Assembly: GCA_045645805.1 (NCBI GenBank)
Contig: JAZRJL010000040.1
Coordinates: forward strand, 1 to 11,577
Direction of reading: 5' to 3'
Source: SIG440 sp045645805
Lineage (GTDB): Bacteria; Bacillota; Clostridia; Monoglobales; Monoglobaceae
Length of the DNA: 11,577 bases
The notes below the pieces were generated by a model. That model saw only the letters and a list, made by a program, of their open reading frames with translations, had not been told where the DNA came from and ran no database searches. The translations under genes and the position numbers were made by a program. Below, piece after piece: positions 1-6,621 of this stretch (position 1 is its first letter; each line of letters opens with the position of its first letter).

Positions 1-53
1 TAATTGTCTGAACGTTCTGTCCAGGTCTTGTTGATTTCTTCCTGCGTCAGCAT
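1..53 (-). CDS. 5' end of an unidentified protein, cut by the window edge
   Basis: Reading leftward from an ATG at 53 gives 17 codons, MLTQEEINKTWTERSDN, and then the window ends, so no stop is seen. It starts 21 nt after the stop of the small membrane ORF at 75-212 and in the same frame, which suggests the two are co-transcribed. Ribosome binding is weak: AGGA lies about 13 nt upstream and GAAAGA lies close to the ATG. A tryptophan followed by a short polar stretch and an aromatic near the N-terminus is seen in many class I SAM-dependent methyltransferases, but 17 residues cannot decide a family. Treat the function as unknown. Confidence 0.35.
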   Translation of the reverse strand, partial: MLTQEEINKTWTERSDN

Positions 54-74
54 GATCTTTCGGAATCCTGTTGT

Positions 75-212
75 TTAATCTTCGTTCTTGTAATCAATAT
101 GACGATGCCAGAAGTGAAATCCTAACATGAGGAGATACAAAGCGATCGCATAAAAGAACGTAAAGGCCATCAATGGAATGGAGAGTTCCATATCTTTTCC
201 AATCTTTTTCAT
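75..212 (-). CDS. Small single-span membrane protein, 45 aa, function unknown
   Basis: The reading frame is short but has a well-placed ribosome binding site: AGGAGG with 8 nt before the ATG. The product has a charged N-terminus (MKKIGKDMEL), one hydrophobic stretch at about residues 11-34 (rich in Phe, Leu, Met and Ala) and a short polar tail with HRH and YKNED. This is the profile of a single-span membrane peptide with the basic end probably inside. A second ORF begins 21 nt downstream on the same strand, so it may be an accessory peptide for that gene's product. I recognise no family. The strong Shine-Dalgarno and clear hydrophobic segment are the reasons to call it real. Confidence 0.6.
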   Translation of the reverse strand: MKKIGKDMELSIPLMAFTFFYAIALYLLMLGFHFWHRHIDYKNED

Positions 213-285
213 TTATTCATCCTCCTTCTGGTGCGGAGCCGGATCGTTTTCGGAACAACCGGCAGCTGCTCCTTAAATCTCTATT

Positions 286-294
286 ATTTTAGCA
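286..294 (-). promoter_or_regulatory. Possible extended -10 promoter for the small membrane ORF
   Basis: On the minus strand TGCTAAAAT fits an extended -10 element (TG-N-TAAAAT). The -35 region 16 nt upstream (TTAATT) is poor. Transcription would start near 279, giving a leader of roughly 65 nt. That leader contains a GC-rich inverted repeat (GCCGG near 259-263 with CCGGC near 238-242) just upstream of the AGGAGG. This is inferred from sequence match only. Confidence 0.35.
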
Positions 295-309
295 CAGCAG
301 GAATCATAA

Positions 310-358
310 TTAAAAGACGAAAAAGAAAGAGGATGAACTCTTTCAAGCTCATCCTCTT
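310..358 (-). terminator. Intrinsic terminator of the perR-rubrerythrin operon
   Basis: The arms 327-336 and 349-358 form a perfect 10-bp stem (AAGAGGATGA with TCATCCTCTT) around a 12-nt loop. On the minus strand the stem is followed by a T-rich run interrupted by C and G (326 down to 310). It starts 28 nt after the rubrerythrin stop. The plus-strand side has no T run, so it appears to work in one direction only. Confidence 0.85.
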
Positions 359-386
359 AAAATCACTTTACATTAAGGCTTTCGAT

Positions 387-929
387 TTAGTGGAAATATC
401 TCTGAAGCAGTCCTTCGAATGCTTTTCCGTGTCTTGCCTCATCGCGTGCCATCTCATGAACGGTGTCATGAATTGCGTCTAAGCCAAGTTCTTTTGCTTT
501 CTTAGCCAGATCAAACTTGCCCTGGGTTGCGCCGTTCTCAGCGTCAACTCTCATCTCAAGATTCTTCTTTGTGGAGTCTGTGATGACTTCGCCAAGAAGC
601 TCTGCAAATTTTGCAGCGTGTTCAGCTTCTTCATAAGCTGCCTTTTCCCAGTAAAGACCAATCTCGGGGTAACCTTCACGATGAGCAACTCTTGCCATTG
701 CAAGATACATACCAACCTCGCAGCATTCACCTTCAAAGTTTGCTCTAAGGTCCATAATGATATCCTCTGAAACACCCTTTGCAACACCTACAACATGTTC
801 TGCAGCCCAGGTCTTTTCACCAGCCTGTTCGCTGAATTTTTCGGCAGGAACACCGCACTGTGGACATTTTTCGGGAGCAGCATCTCCCTCGTGAACGTAA
901 CCGCATACCTGACATACAAATTTTTTCAT
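387..929 (-). CDS. Reverse rubrerythrin (N-terminal rubredoxin domain, C-terminal ferritin-like domain), 180 aa
   Basis: This is a non-haem iron peroxidase that reduces hydrogen peroxide in the cytoplasm of anaerobes, protecting them during oxygen exposure. The order of domains is reversed relative to classical rubrerythrin. A rubredoxin-type Fe(Cys)4 knuckle comes first (C6-x2-C9 and C22-x2-C25). A four-helix di-iron domain follows, from about residue 50 to the end, with E68, E101-x2-H104, E131 and E164-x2-H167 as likely iron ligands. The frame is open further upstream, but the start at 929 is chosen because MKKFVCQVCG is the family N-terminus and AGGAGG precedes it at good spacing. It begins 19 nt after the perR stop, so the two form an operon. 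Reverse rubrerythrins in Clostridium acetobutylicum are known PerR targets. Identification is firm. Confidence 0.95.
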   Translation of the reverse strand: MKKFVCQVCGYVHEGDAAPEKCPQCGVPAEKFSEQAGEKTWAAEHVVGVAKGVSEDIIMDLRANFEGECCEVGMYLAMARVAHREGYPEIGLYWEKAAYEEAEHAAKFAELLGEVITDSTKKNLEMRVDAENGATQGKFDLAKKAKELGLDAIHDTVHEMARDEARHGKAFEGLLQRYFH

Positions 930-948
930 AATTTTTTCCTCCTGAATT

Positions 949-1332
949 TTAATTTTTACATTTTTCGCATTTTCCAAAAAAAATTGCAGAATGCTTATAA
1001 ATTTCACCTTTGAATAGCTTTGAGGCCCAGTTGTTAAGCTCATCAAGAGGCTCTGCCTCGATGTCATCAATTGCTCCGCATTCGGTACACATTACATGGT
1101 AATGGGGCAAAGGGTTGCCGTCAAAATGTTCAACCGTTGTGCCAAGACCAAGTTTGATAATCACACTTTCATCAGAAAGCTTTGAAAGATTGCGGTAAAC
1201 AGTACCAAGACTTATGTTTGGAATAATTTTTCGCACTTCTTCATAAACCCAATCTGCTGTGGGGTGAACCTTTGTCGAACGAAGCACATTGAGAATAGCT
1301 TCTTTTTGTTTGCTTCTCTTGGATGTGTTCAT
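949..1332 (-). CDS. perR: PerR-type peroxide-sensing repressor (Fur family), 127 aa
   Basis: This is a cytoplasmic DNA-binding repressor that uses a bound metal to sense peroxide and controls detoxification genes. A winged helix spans about residues 8-70 (HPTADWVYEEV, then SLGTVYRNLSKL as the recognition region). A C-terminal dimerisation and metal domain follows. Numbering runs exactly 14 below Bacillus subtilis PerR: H23, D71, H77, H79 and D90 match its regulatory-metal ligands H37, D85, H91, H93 and D104. The aspartate at the last position is the mark of PerR rather than Fur. C82-x2-C85 and C122-x2-C125 form the structural zinc site. The ATG at 1332 has GAGG 8 nt upstream. The gene sits directly ahead of rubrerythrin, and a Fur/PerR-like operator covers its promoter, so autoregulation of the operon is likely. 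Confidence 0.92.
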   Translation of the reverse strand: MNTSKRSKQKEAILNVLRSTKVHPTADWVYEEVRKIIPNISLGTVYRNLSKLSDESVIIKLGLGTTVEHFDGNPLPHYHVMCTECGAIDDIEAEPLDELNNWASKLFKGEIYKHSAIFFGKCEKCKN

Positions 1333-1361
1333 AACAATACCTCACTTTATATTTAGCAACC

Positions 1362-1396
1362 ATAACAGTAATGATTACTATTACTGTTATTATAAC
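1362..1396. promoter_or_regulatory. Fur/PerR-type operator on the perR promoter
   Basis: The arms 1362-1372 (ATAACAGTAAT) and 1380-1390 (ATTACTGTTAT) form a perfect 11-bp inverted repeat. Nested inside is AGTAAT-G-ATTACT (1367-1379). Read on the minus strand, hexamers run AGTAAT, AGTAAT, C, ATTACT, which is the 6-6-1-6 layout of Fur-family boxes. A further dyad, GTTAT-T-ATAAC, lies at 1386-1396. The site overlaps the -10 element and the expected transcription start, a position that would block transcription. The protein that binds is inferred to be the PerR encoded directly downstream. Confidence 0.8.
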
Positions 1397-1416
1397 ATAG
1401 ATTTTTTATTTGTCAA
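1389..1416 (-). promoter_or_regulatory. Sigma-A promoter of the perR-rubrerythrin operon
   Basis: On the minus strand TTGACA (1416-1411) and TATAAT (1394-1389) are separated by 16 nt; both hexamers match consensus. The start of transcription would fall near 1382, about 50 nt before the perR ATG. A strong core promoter overlapped by an operator fits a gene that is normally repressed. Confidence 0.88.
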
Positions 1417-1472
1417 TAGTTTTTTAAAAATTTTTGGAAATTTTTCACAGAAGAAAAAGGTGTTATTTTTTA

Positions 1473-2252
1473 TTACATAAATCCAATAAGGCTTATTGCC
1501 ATAACCGCCATTCCGGCTACAAGACCATAGACCGCAAGGTGATTTTCGCTATATTCGTTTGCCGCGGGTAAAAGTTCGTCAACCGATATAAAAACCATTA
1601 CCCCTGCGACGCAAGCAAAGATATAGGCATTTGTCAGGTCGTTTATAAATGGCATAAGCAACAGGTAGCCAACAATTGCCCCGATTGGTTCTGCAATTCC
1701 GGACAAAAATGAGTACCAAAACCCTTTACTTTTGCTTCCGGTAGCAAAATAAACTGGAACAGCTACGGCGATACCTTCAGGAATGTTGTGAATTGCTATG
1801 GCACATACAATAGGTATAGCGAGTGTAGGGGATTGCAGTGCTGACATAAAGGTTGCCATCCCCTCGGGGAAATTGTGCACGGCAAGGGCTATGGCTGTAA
1901 CAACACCTGTACGCATAAGATGGGTCTTGCCCGTGTGCTCACGATGTTCAGAAATACCGGGAGTTTCGGGGATAAGACGGTCTATCAGGGCAGCAACAAA
2001 AATACCGCCAAAGAACCACAAAACCGCAAAAACAGTACCCATTTTTTCGCCATAGGTGTTTGCGAGTGTAGAAATGGCTTTTGTAAAAAGCTCCATAAAA
2101 GAAACATAAAGCATTACTCCGGCTGAAATCCCAAGAGTAAATGCAAGAAATTTTTTGTTTGTGTTCGTTGACACAAAGGCTAAAAGACCGCCGATTCCGG
2201 TGGATAGTCCGGCAAGGGCGGTAAGTGTTATTGCAAGAAATACATTGTTCAT
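1473..2252 (-). CDS. ZIP-family divalent metal transporter (ZupT-like), 259 aa
   Basis: This is an inner-membrane importer of zinc and probably other divalent metals such as iron or manganese. About eight hydrophobic segments can be followed. The two signature metal-binding motifs HNFPEG (residues 126-131) and HNIPEG (155-160) sit in the fourth and fifth spans, with a His-containing cytoplasmic loop (EHREHTGKTH, 102-111) just before. Length matches bacterial ZupT/GufA-type members. The frame also has in-frame TTG (2264) and GTG (2261) codons, but the ATG at 2252 (MNNVFLAITL) fits the family start best. The ribosome binding site there is weak (GGTTGGTG). The gene lies upstream of perR on the same strand but is separated from it by perR's own promoter. 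The exact metal cannot be told from sequence. Confidence 0.9.
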   Translation of the reverse strand: MNNVFLAITLTALAGLSTGIGGLLAFVSTNTNKKFLAFTLGISAGVMLYVSFMELFTKAISTLANTYGEKMGTVFAVLWFFGGIFVAALIDRLIPETPGISEHREHTGKTHLMRTGVVTAIALAVHNFPEGMATFMSALQSPTLAIPIVCAIAIHNIPEGIAVAVPVYFATGSKSKGFWYSFLSGIAEPIGAIVGYLLLMPFINDLTNAYIFACVAGVMVFISVDELLPAANEYSENHLAVYGLVAGMAVMAISLIGFM

Positions 2253-2290
2253 TTTGTTCACCAACCCACATATTTTTTTGCTATTAACAT

Positions 2291-2319
2291 AATATACAAA
2301 ATTGGGGATAAGGGTGAAA
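2291..2319 (-). promoter_or_regulatory. Weak candidate promoter for the ZIP transporter
   Basis: On the minus strand TATATT (2296-2291) lies 17 nt after TTTCAC (2319-2314). The -10 element is fair and the -35 element is poor. The rest of the interval up to the tRNA terminator is AT-rich. It holds a TTTACTT/AAGTAAA inverted repeat (2336-2342 and 2364-2370) with the two arms 21 nt apart. Nothing else is recognised there. Confidence 0.3.
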
Positions 2320-2392
2320 GAGGTTATTTAAAATATTTACTTTCTTATGTTAAGTAGTTAATTAAGTAAACGGCTATATGACTTTTTTATGC

Positions 2393-2427
2393 AAAAAAGT
2401 CGAAACAAAGTTTCCTTTGCTTCGACT
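2393..2427 (-). terminator. Intrinsic terminator of the tRNA-Pro gene
   Basis: The arms 2398-2410 and 2415-2427 form a 13-bp stem with one G-T pair, closed by a GAAA tetraloop as read on the minus strand. It is followed by six T residues. The stem begins directly after the encoded CCA of the tRNA, so the primary transcript is probably little more than the tRNA plus this hairpin. Confidence 0.92.
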
Positions 2428-2504
2428 TGGTCGGAGTGACTGGATTCGAACCAGCGGCCACTTGAACCCCATTCAAGTACTCTACCAAACTGAGCCACAC
2501 CCCG
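2428..2504 (-). tRNA. tRNA-Pro, anticodon GGG, CCA encoded
   Basis: The minus strand folds into a full cloverleaf. The 7-bp acceptor pairs 2504-2498 with 2438-2432 and has one G-T pair. The D stem is GCTC/GAGT. The anticodon stem is CTTGA/TCAAG around the loop ATGGGGT, giving anticodon GGG after the invariant T33. The T arm carries TTCGAAT. The discriminator is A at 2431, followed by a genomic CCA at 2430-2428. The 5'-CGGGG start is typical of proline tRNAs. It reads CCC and, with modification or wobble, CCU. Confidence 0.96.
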
Positions 2505-2517
2505 AAATCACTATGAC

Positions 2518-2546
2518 AGTATACACTAATTTTGTGGGTTTGTCAA
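2518..2546 (-). promoter_or_regulatory. Sigma-A promoter of the tRNA-Pro gene
   Basis: On the minus strand TTGACA (2546-2541) and TATACT (2523-2518) are 17 nt apart. The predicted start lies a few bases before the mature tRNA 5' end at 2504. The tRNA is therefore a one-gene transcription unit with a promoter close to consensus. Confidence 0.9.
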
Positions 2547-2581
2547 GACTTTTAATGAAAAAAAGGAAATAATTTTTACAG

Positions 2582-2623
2582 AAAAAACAACAAGCAGTCG
2601 GATTTTTCCCGAACTGCTTGCTG
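2582..2623 (-). terminator. Intrinsic terminator of the glmS-glmM-glmU operon
   Basis: The arms 2588-2597 and 2614-2623 form a 10-bp stem containing one G-T pair. It is extended inward, past a single bulged base, by TCGG/CCGA. On the minus strand the stem is followed by six T residues (2587-2582). It lies 13 nt after the acetyltransferase stop. Confidence 0.9.
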
Positions 2624-2636
2624 CGGCATATAGTAT

Positions 2637-3278
2637 TTAATCTTTTTCCAGTGACCAGTTTTCCTTTACAACCTGACGTTCTCTTGCAATTGCAAGGCTG
2701 CTTGCGGGAACATCATTGGTAATGGTAGAGCCTGCGGCTGTATATGCACCTTTGCCCACCTTAACGGGTGCAATCAGATTGGTGTTACAGCCGATAAAGG
2801 CATTATCTTCAATAACGGTACGATGCTTATTTTTACCGTCATAGTTTACGGTTACCGTACCACAGCCAAAATTAATATTTTTACCCACATCTGAGTCTCC
2901 TACGTAAGTCAGGTGTGAAATTTTTGTTCCGTCACCAATGTTTGAATTTTTAAGCTCAACGAAATCTCCTACCCGGACTTTTTTGCCGATATTGCAGTTA
3001 GGACGGATATAAGCAAATGGACCAACGGTTGTACCTTCGTCAATGCTGCTGTCCATAATAACTGAATGCTTAATGGTAACATTGTCGGCAATTTTTGAAT
3101 TGGTGATTTCGCTGCAGAATCCAACAGTTACATTTTTGCCTATTGCTGTATTGCCTTTAAGGCAAACGTTTGGCTCAATGATACTGCCACTGCCAATTTC
3201 AACGGTAGCGTCGATATAAACGTTTTTTTCGTCAATAAAGGTGACACCGTTTTCTTTATATCTGTTTAAATCTGACAT
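2637..3278 (-). CDS. glmU: Stand-alone GlmU-type glucosamine-1-phosphate N-acetyltransferase domain, 213 aa
   Basis: It is predicted to acetylate glucosamine-1-phosphate with acetyl-CoA to give GlcNAc-1-phosphate in the cytoplasm. The protein is a left-handed beta helix of hexapeptide repeats (about residues 22-190) and aligns from start to end with the C-terminal half of bifunctional GlmU. Catalytic and substrate residues match Escherichia coli GlmU at a constant offset of 241: R92, K110, H122, Y125, N145 and K151 correspond to R333, K351, H363, Y366, N386 and K392. The N-terminal uridyltransferase half is missing. This is not a window effect, because glmM ends only 24 nt upstream. The gene has its own start and an AAGGA site. 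It is the last gene of the operon. The symbol is given by homology to half of GlmU; a related sugar-nucleotide acetyltransferase role is possible but less likely in this context. Confidence 0.88.
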   Translation of the reverse strand: MSDLNRYKENGVTFIDEKNVYIDATVEIGSGSIIEPNVCLKGNTAIGKNVTVGFCSEITNSKIADNVTIKHSVIMDSSIDEGTTVGPFAYIRPNCNIGKKVRVGDFVELKNSNIGDGTKISHLTYVGDSDVGKNINFGCGTVTVNYDGKNKHRTVIEDNAFIGCNTNLIAPVKVGKGAYTAAGSTITNDVPASSLAIARERQVVKENWSLEKD

Positions 3279-3302
3279 TTTATATTCCTTTCTTAGGCTG
3301 GA

Positions 3303-4652
3303 TTAACCAAGTCTTGCTTCAATAAGCTTTGCAAGGTAGTTGGCTTTCTGCTCAATAACACTTTGGTCAGGTCCTTCAATCATTACTCGTACAAAGGGTT
3401 CGGTTCCTGAGGGTCTGATTAAAACACGACCGTTATCAGCAAACTCTGCTTCAAGAGCCTTAATTTCCGAAAGAATAATTTCGTCGCTGAGATAATCGTT
3501 TTTGCGTGAATTGTTTACTCTTGCGTTGACCATTGTCTGTGGCAATGTCTTAAATACTTCGGCAAGCTGGGATAGCTTTTTACCTGTCTTTTTCATAATA
3601 GAAAGAAGCTGAAGTGCCGAAACAAGACCGTCACCGGTGGTGTTGTGGTCAAGGAAGATAATGTGACCAGACTGCTCGCCGCCGAGTGAATATCCGCTTT
3701 TTAGCATTTCCTCAAGTACGTACCTGTCACCAACCTTTGTCTGCACAATATTTATTCCTTTTTCTTTTGCTGCAAGAATAAGTCCTAAATTTGTCATAAC
3801 GGTAGTTACAAGAGTATCCTTGTTGAGTCTGTCGTTGTCTTTCAGATATTCTGCACAAATCATCATAATTTTATCGCCGTCTATGAGATTTCCGTTTTCG
3901 TCAATTACAAGAAGACGGTCAGCATCGCCGTCAAAGGCAAGCCCTGCATCCACTTTTATATTCTTTACATATTCACTAAAGCCTTCGGTGTGGGTAGAAC
4001 CGCATTTGAGATTGATATTTGTACCGTTGGGATGGTTTGAAACGGCATATGGCTCGGCACCTAAATCAACAATTACCTTAACGGCTGTTTCACAGGATGC
4101 CCCGTTGGCACAGTCAATGGCAATGCGCATACCCTCAAGGTCACAATCAATTGTGCTTTCGGCAAATTTTATGTAATCTGCAATGGCTGTATCGCATTTC
4201 ACGATATTTCCTACATCGTCACCTGTGGGCAACTTAATCTCGCTGTCATCGTCAAGGATAAGGGATTCAATTCGTTCCTCGATGGCATCGTTTAGTTTAT
4301 AGCCGTTGGCATTAAAAATTTTTATTCCGTTATATTCAGCCGAGTTGTGAGAAGCAGAAATTACAATGCCTGCGTCGGCTTCGTATTTGCGGGTAAGATA
4401 TGCAACCGCAGGAGTTGGAATAACACCCAAAGAAACTACCTGAGCACCAACAGAGCAAAGACCTGCGCTGAGAGCAGCCTCAAGCATGTCACCAGAGATA
4501 CGGGTATCCTTGCCTATCAGAATTTTGGGTTTGTGCTTTATCTCTCCTGTAAGTACATAGGCTGCACATTTTCCTATTTTAAATGCCAGCTCGCAGGTAA
4601 GCTCTTCGTTGGCTATTCCGCGAACGCCGTCTGTTTCAAATAATCTTCCCAT
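3303..4652 (-). CDS. glmM: Phosphoglucosamine mutase, 449 aa
   Basis: It converts glucosamine-6-phosphate to glucosamine-1-phosphate in the cytoplasm, the second step toward UDP-GlcNAc and peptidoglycan. All four domains of the alpha-D-phosphohexomutase family are present, and the length is normal. The N-terminus is the GlmM hallmark GRLFETDGVRG. The phosphoserine loop ISASHN places the active serine at S101. The magnesium loop DGDADR is at 241-246, the sugar loop GGEQSGH at 324-330, and the phosphate loop RPSGTEP at 413-419. It starts 50 nt after glmS and ends 24 nt before the acetyltransferase. The Shine-Dalgarno (AAAGGA) is rather far from the ATG, at about 12 nt. A possible internal promoter overlaps the end of glmS. 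Confidence 0.97.
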   Translation of the reverse strand: MGRLFETDGVRGIANEELTCELAFKIGKCAAYVLTGEIKHKPKILIGKDTRISGDMLEAALSAGLCSVGAQVVSLGVIPTPAVAYLTRKYEADAGIVISASHNSAEYNGIKIFNANGYKLNDAIEERIESLILDDDSEIKLPTGDDVGNIVKCDTAIADYIKFAESTIDCDLEGMRIAIDCANGASCETAVKVIVDLGAEPYAVSNHPNGTNINLKCGSTHTEGFSEYVKNIKVDAGLAFDGDADRLLVIDENGNLIDGDKIMMICAEYLKDNDRLNKDTLVTTVMTNLGLILAAKEKGINIVQTKVGDRYVLEEMLKSGYSLGGEQSGHIIFLDHNTTGDGLVSALQLLSIMKKTGKKLSQLAEVFKTLPQTMVNARVNNSRKNDYLSDEIILSEIKALEAEFADNGRVLIRPSGTEPFVRVMIEGPDQSVIEQKANYLAKLIEARLG

Positions 4653-4681
4653 ATTTTAAATTATTCCTTTCTTTCTGTTAC

Positions 4682-4710
4682 AATATACAAATACGGCAGA
4701 GCTTATTCAA
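4682..4710 (-). promoter_or_regulatory. Possible internal promoter between glmS and glmM
   Basis: On the minus strand TTGAAT (4710-4705) and TATATT (4687-4682) are 17 nt apart. The -35 element overlaps the glmS stop codon. If active, it would give glmM and the acetyltransferase a basal supply of mRNA that the upstream ribozyme does not control. Sequence match only. Confidence 0.4.
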
Positions 4711-6532
4711 CCGTTACCGATTTTGCAAGGTTACGGGGTTTGTCGATGTCGTAGCCCTTTTCCTTTGAAATATAATATGCAAAAATTTGAAGAGGTGCAA
4801 CTACGCCAAAGGGTGCAAGAAGCGGATGCACAGTGGGTAGAACAACAGTTGCACTGCAGTCTGTATGTGCTGCTTTTGTTTCATCGTTACAAAATGCGAT
4901 TACAAAAGCACCGCGGCTGATAACCTCTTTGATATTGCTTGCCATCTTTCCGCACATTTCTCCGTTTGAACTTAAAGCAACAACAACGGTACCATTTTCA
5001 ATAAGGGCTATAGGTCCGTGCTTAAGCTCGCCGCCCGCAAAGGCCTCGGAATGGATGTAGGAAATCTCCTTAAGCTTAAGTGAGCCTTCCATAGAGGCAG
5101 GAACATCAAGACCTCTGCCGAGATAATACATATCCTGTTCCTTATATACCTTTTTACTGAGTTCTTTAATAATTTCCTCCGAAGCGATGGCTTTTTCAAG
5201 CACTTCGGGGATATTTAAAAGTTCTTTTTTTACGGTATCAAGTTCTGCTTGGGGAACCGCCTTTTTTATTTCTGCCGCATAGAGGGCAAGGAGGTAGAAA
5301 GCCGCAAGCTGTGTTGTGTATGCTTTGGTTGAAGCAACTGAAATTTCGGGTCCTGCATATGTATAAAAGACAAAGTCTGCTTCACGGGAAACGGTACTGC
5401 CAACTACGTTTGTAATGGCAAGAACAGGTACCTGTTGCAGCTTTGCAAGACGCATACTTGCAAGGGTATCAGCAGTTTCGCCTGACTGGCTTACAGCTAC
5501 AACAAGTGTTTCGCTGTCAATAAGCGGTGAGTTGTATCTGAACTCGGATGCAAGGTCAACCACAACGGGAATCTTTGCAAGGCGTTCAATAACCGTTTTA
5601 CCCACAAGTCCAGCATGATAAGCAGAACCGCAGGCTACAATGTGAATTTTTTTGATTTTGTCAAAAATCTCGGGTGAAAGTCCGTCAAAATGCACATTAA
5701 GGTCATTATCCAATCTGCCACGGAGTGTATCCGAAACTGCCCGTGGTTGTTCGTGAATTTCCTTAATCATAAAATGCTCATAACCATCTCTTTGAGCTGC
5801 ATTTTCTGAAAAGGTAACCTTGTAGATTTCTTTTTCAACAGGATTTCCGTCGAAATCAAAAAGCTTTACATTGTCTTTTGTAATAACTGCAATTTCAAGG
5901 TCTGAAAGTAAATAAACATCCCTTGTTTCAGATAAGATTGCAGGAATATCAGATGCAATAAAGTTCTCACCGTCGCCAAGACCTACAATTAAAGGACTGT
6001 CCTTGCGAAGAGCCAGCATTTTTTCAGGTTCATCTGCACACAAAATACCAAGGGCAAAGCTGCCTTCAAGTTTTGCACAAGCTTCACGAACAGCCAAAAA
6101 GAAGTCGCCACCGTTGTTTTTATAACAATGGTCGATGAGATGAGGTATAACCTCGGTATCTGTTTCAGAAGAGAAAACATAGCCATTTGAAATTAAAGAT
6201 TGGCGTATTTCCTCAAAGTTTTCGATTATACCATTGTGAACAACAGCAAAGCTTTTGCTTTGAGTTGTGTGAGGGTGCGAATTTTTGGTGCTTGGTGCAC
6301 CATGGGTTGCCCATCTGGTATGTCCTATTCCCATATTTCCGTTCAAGGGAGATTCACTCAGGACATCTGCAAGGTTTGAAAGTCTGCCCTTCTTTTTTGC
6401 AACAGATATTTTGTTTTCGTTAAAAACCGCAATACCAGCAGAATCGTAGCCTCGGTATTCCAACTTTTCAAGACCGTTTAATAATATTTCAGCGGCATTT
6501 CGTTTGCCGACATATCCAACTATTCCACACAT
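4703..6532 (-). CDS. glmS: Glutamine--fructose-6-phosphate aminotransferase (isomerizing), 609 aa
   Basis: It makes glucosamine-6-phosphate from fructose-6-phosphate and glutamine, the committed step of amino-sugar synthesis, in the cytoplasm. The N-terminal glutaminase domain (about 1-240) begins MCGIVGYVG, with C2 becoming the catalytic N-terminal cysteine after Met removal. It also carries RGYDSAG (27-33) and HTRWATHG (71-78). Two SIS sugar-isomerase domains follow, including SQSGETADT near 347 and the C-terminal KPRNLAKSVTVE tail that closes the active site. The start at 6532 is fixed by the need for Cys at position 2; an in-frame TTG at 6541 is rejected for that reason. AAGGA lies upstream at normal spacing. 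Length equals the E. coli enzyme. The leader carries a glmS ribozyme, so expression should fall when glucosamine-6-phosphate accumulates. Confidence 0.98.
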   Translation of the reverse strand: MCGIVGYVGKRNAAEILLNGLEKLEYRGYDSAGIAVFNENKISVAKKKGRLSNLADVLSESPLNGNMGIGHTRWATHGAPSTKNSHPHTTQSKSFAVVHNGIIENFEEIRQSLISNGYVFSSETDTEVIPHLIDHCYKNNGGDFFLAVREACAKLEGSFALGILCADEPEKMLALRKDSPLIVGLGDGENFIASDIPAILSETRDVYLLSDLEIAVITKDNVKLFDFDGNPVEKEIYKVTFSENAAQRDGYEHFMIKEIHEQPRAVSDTLRGRLDNDLNVHFDGLSPEIFDKIKKIHIVACGSAYHAGLVGKTVIERLAKIPVVVDLASEFRYNSPLIDSETLVVAVSQSGETADTLASMRLAKLQQVPVLAITNVVGSTVSREADFVFYTYAGPEISVASTKAYTTQLAAFYLLALYAAEIKKAVPQAELDTVKKELLNIPEVLEKAIASEEIIKELSKKVYKEQDMYYLGRGLDVPASMEGSLKLKEISYIHSEAFAGGELKHGPIALIENGTVVVALSSNGEMCGKMASNIKEVISRGAFVIAFCNDETKAAHTDCSATVVLPTVHPLLAPFGVVAPLQIFAYYISKEKGYDIDKPRNLAKSVTVE

Positions 6533-6621
6533 ATTTGTCAAGTCCTTTCGTTTTTACATTATATTGTGCATCATAAAAAGAACCAACAAACAGACTGTAC
6601 CAAAAACAGGCGTGTTTGCAA

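Noticed and set aside
930..1070. 47-residue N-terminal extension of rubrerythrin
   Set aside because: The frame stays open upstream, but it overlaps perR coding sequence; MKKFVCQVCG with its own AGGAGG at 929 is the family start.
1421..1472. Terminator after the ZIP transporter
   Set aside because: Only an A/T-only inverted repeat (near 1426-1446) is present, with no GC stem. It is too weak to call; transcription may read toward perR.
2378..2572. Plus-strand 64-codon ORF
   Set aside because: It lies antisense to the tRNA-Pro gene, its promoter and its terminator. No ribosome binding site.
4353..4652. Plus-strand ORFs within glmM, glmS and the Na/Pi gene
   Set aside because: They lie wholly opposite well-identified genes and lack ribosome binding sites or recognisable domains.
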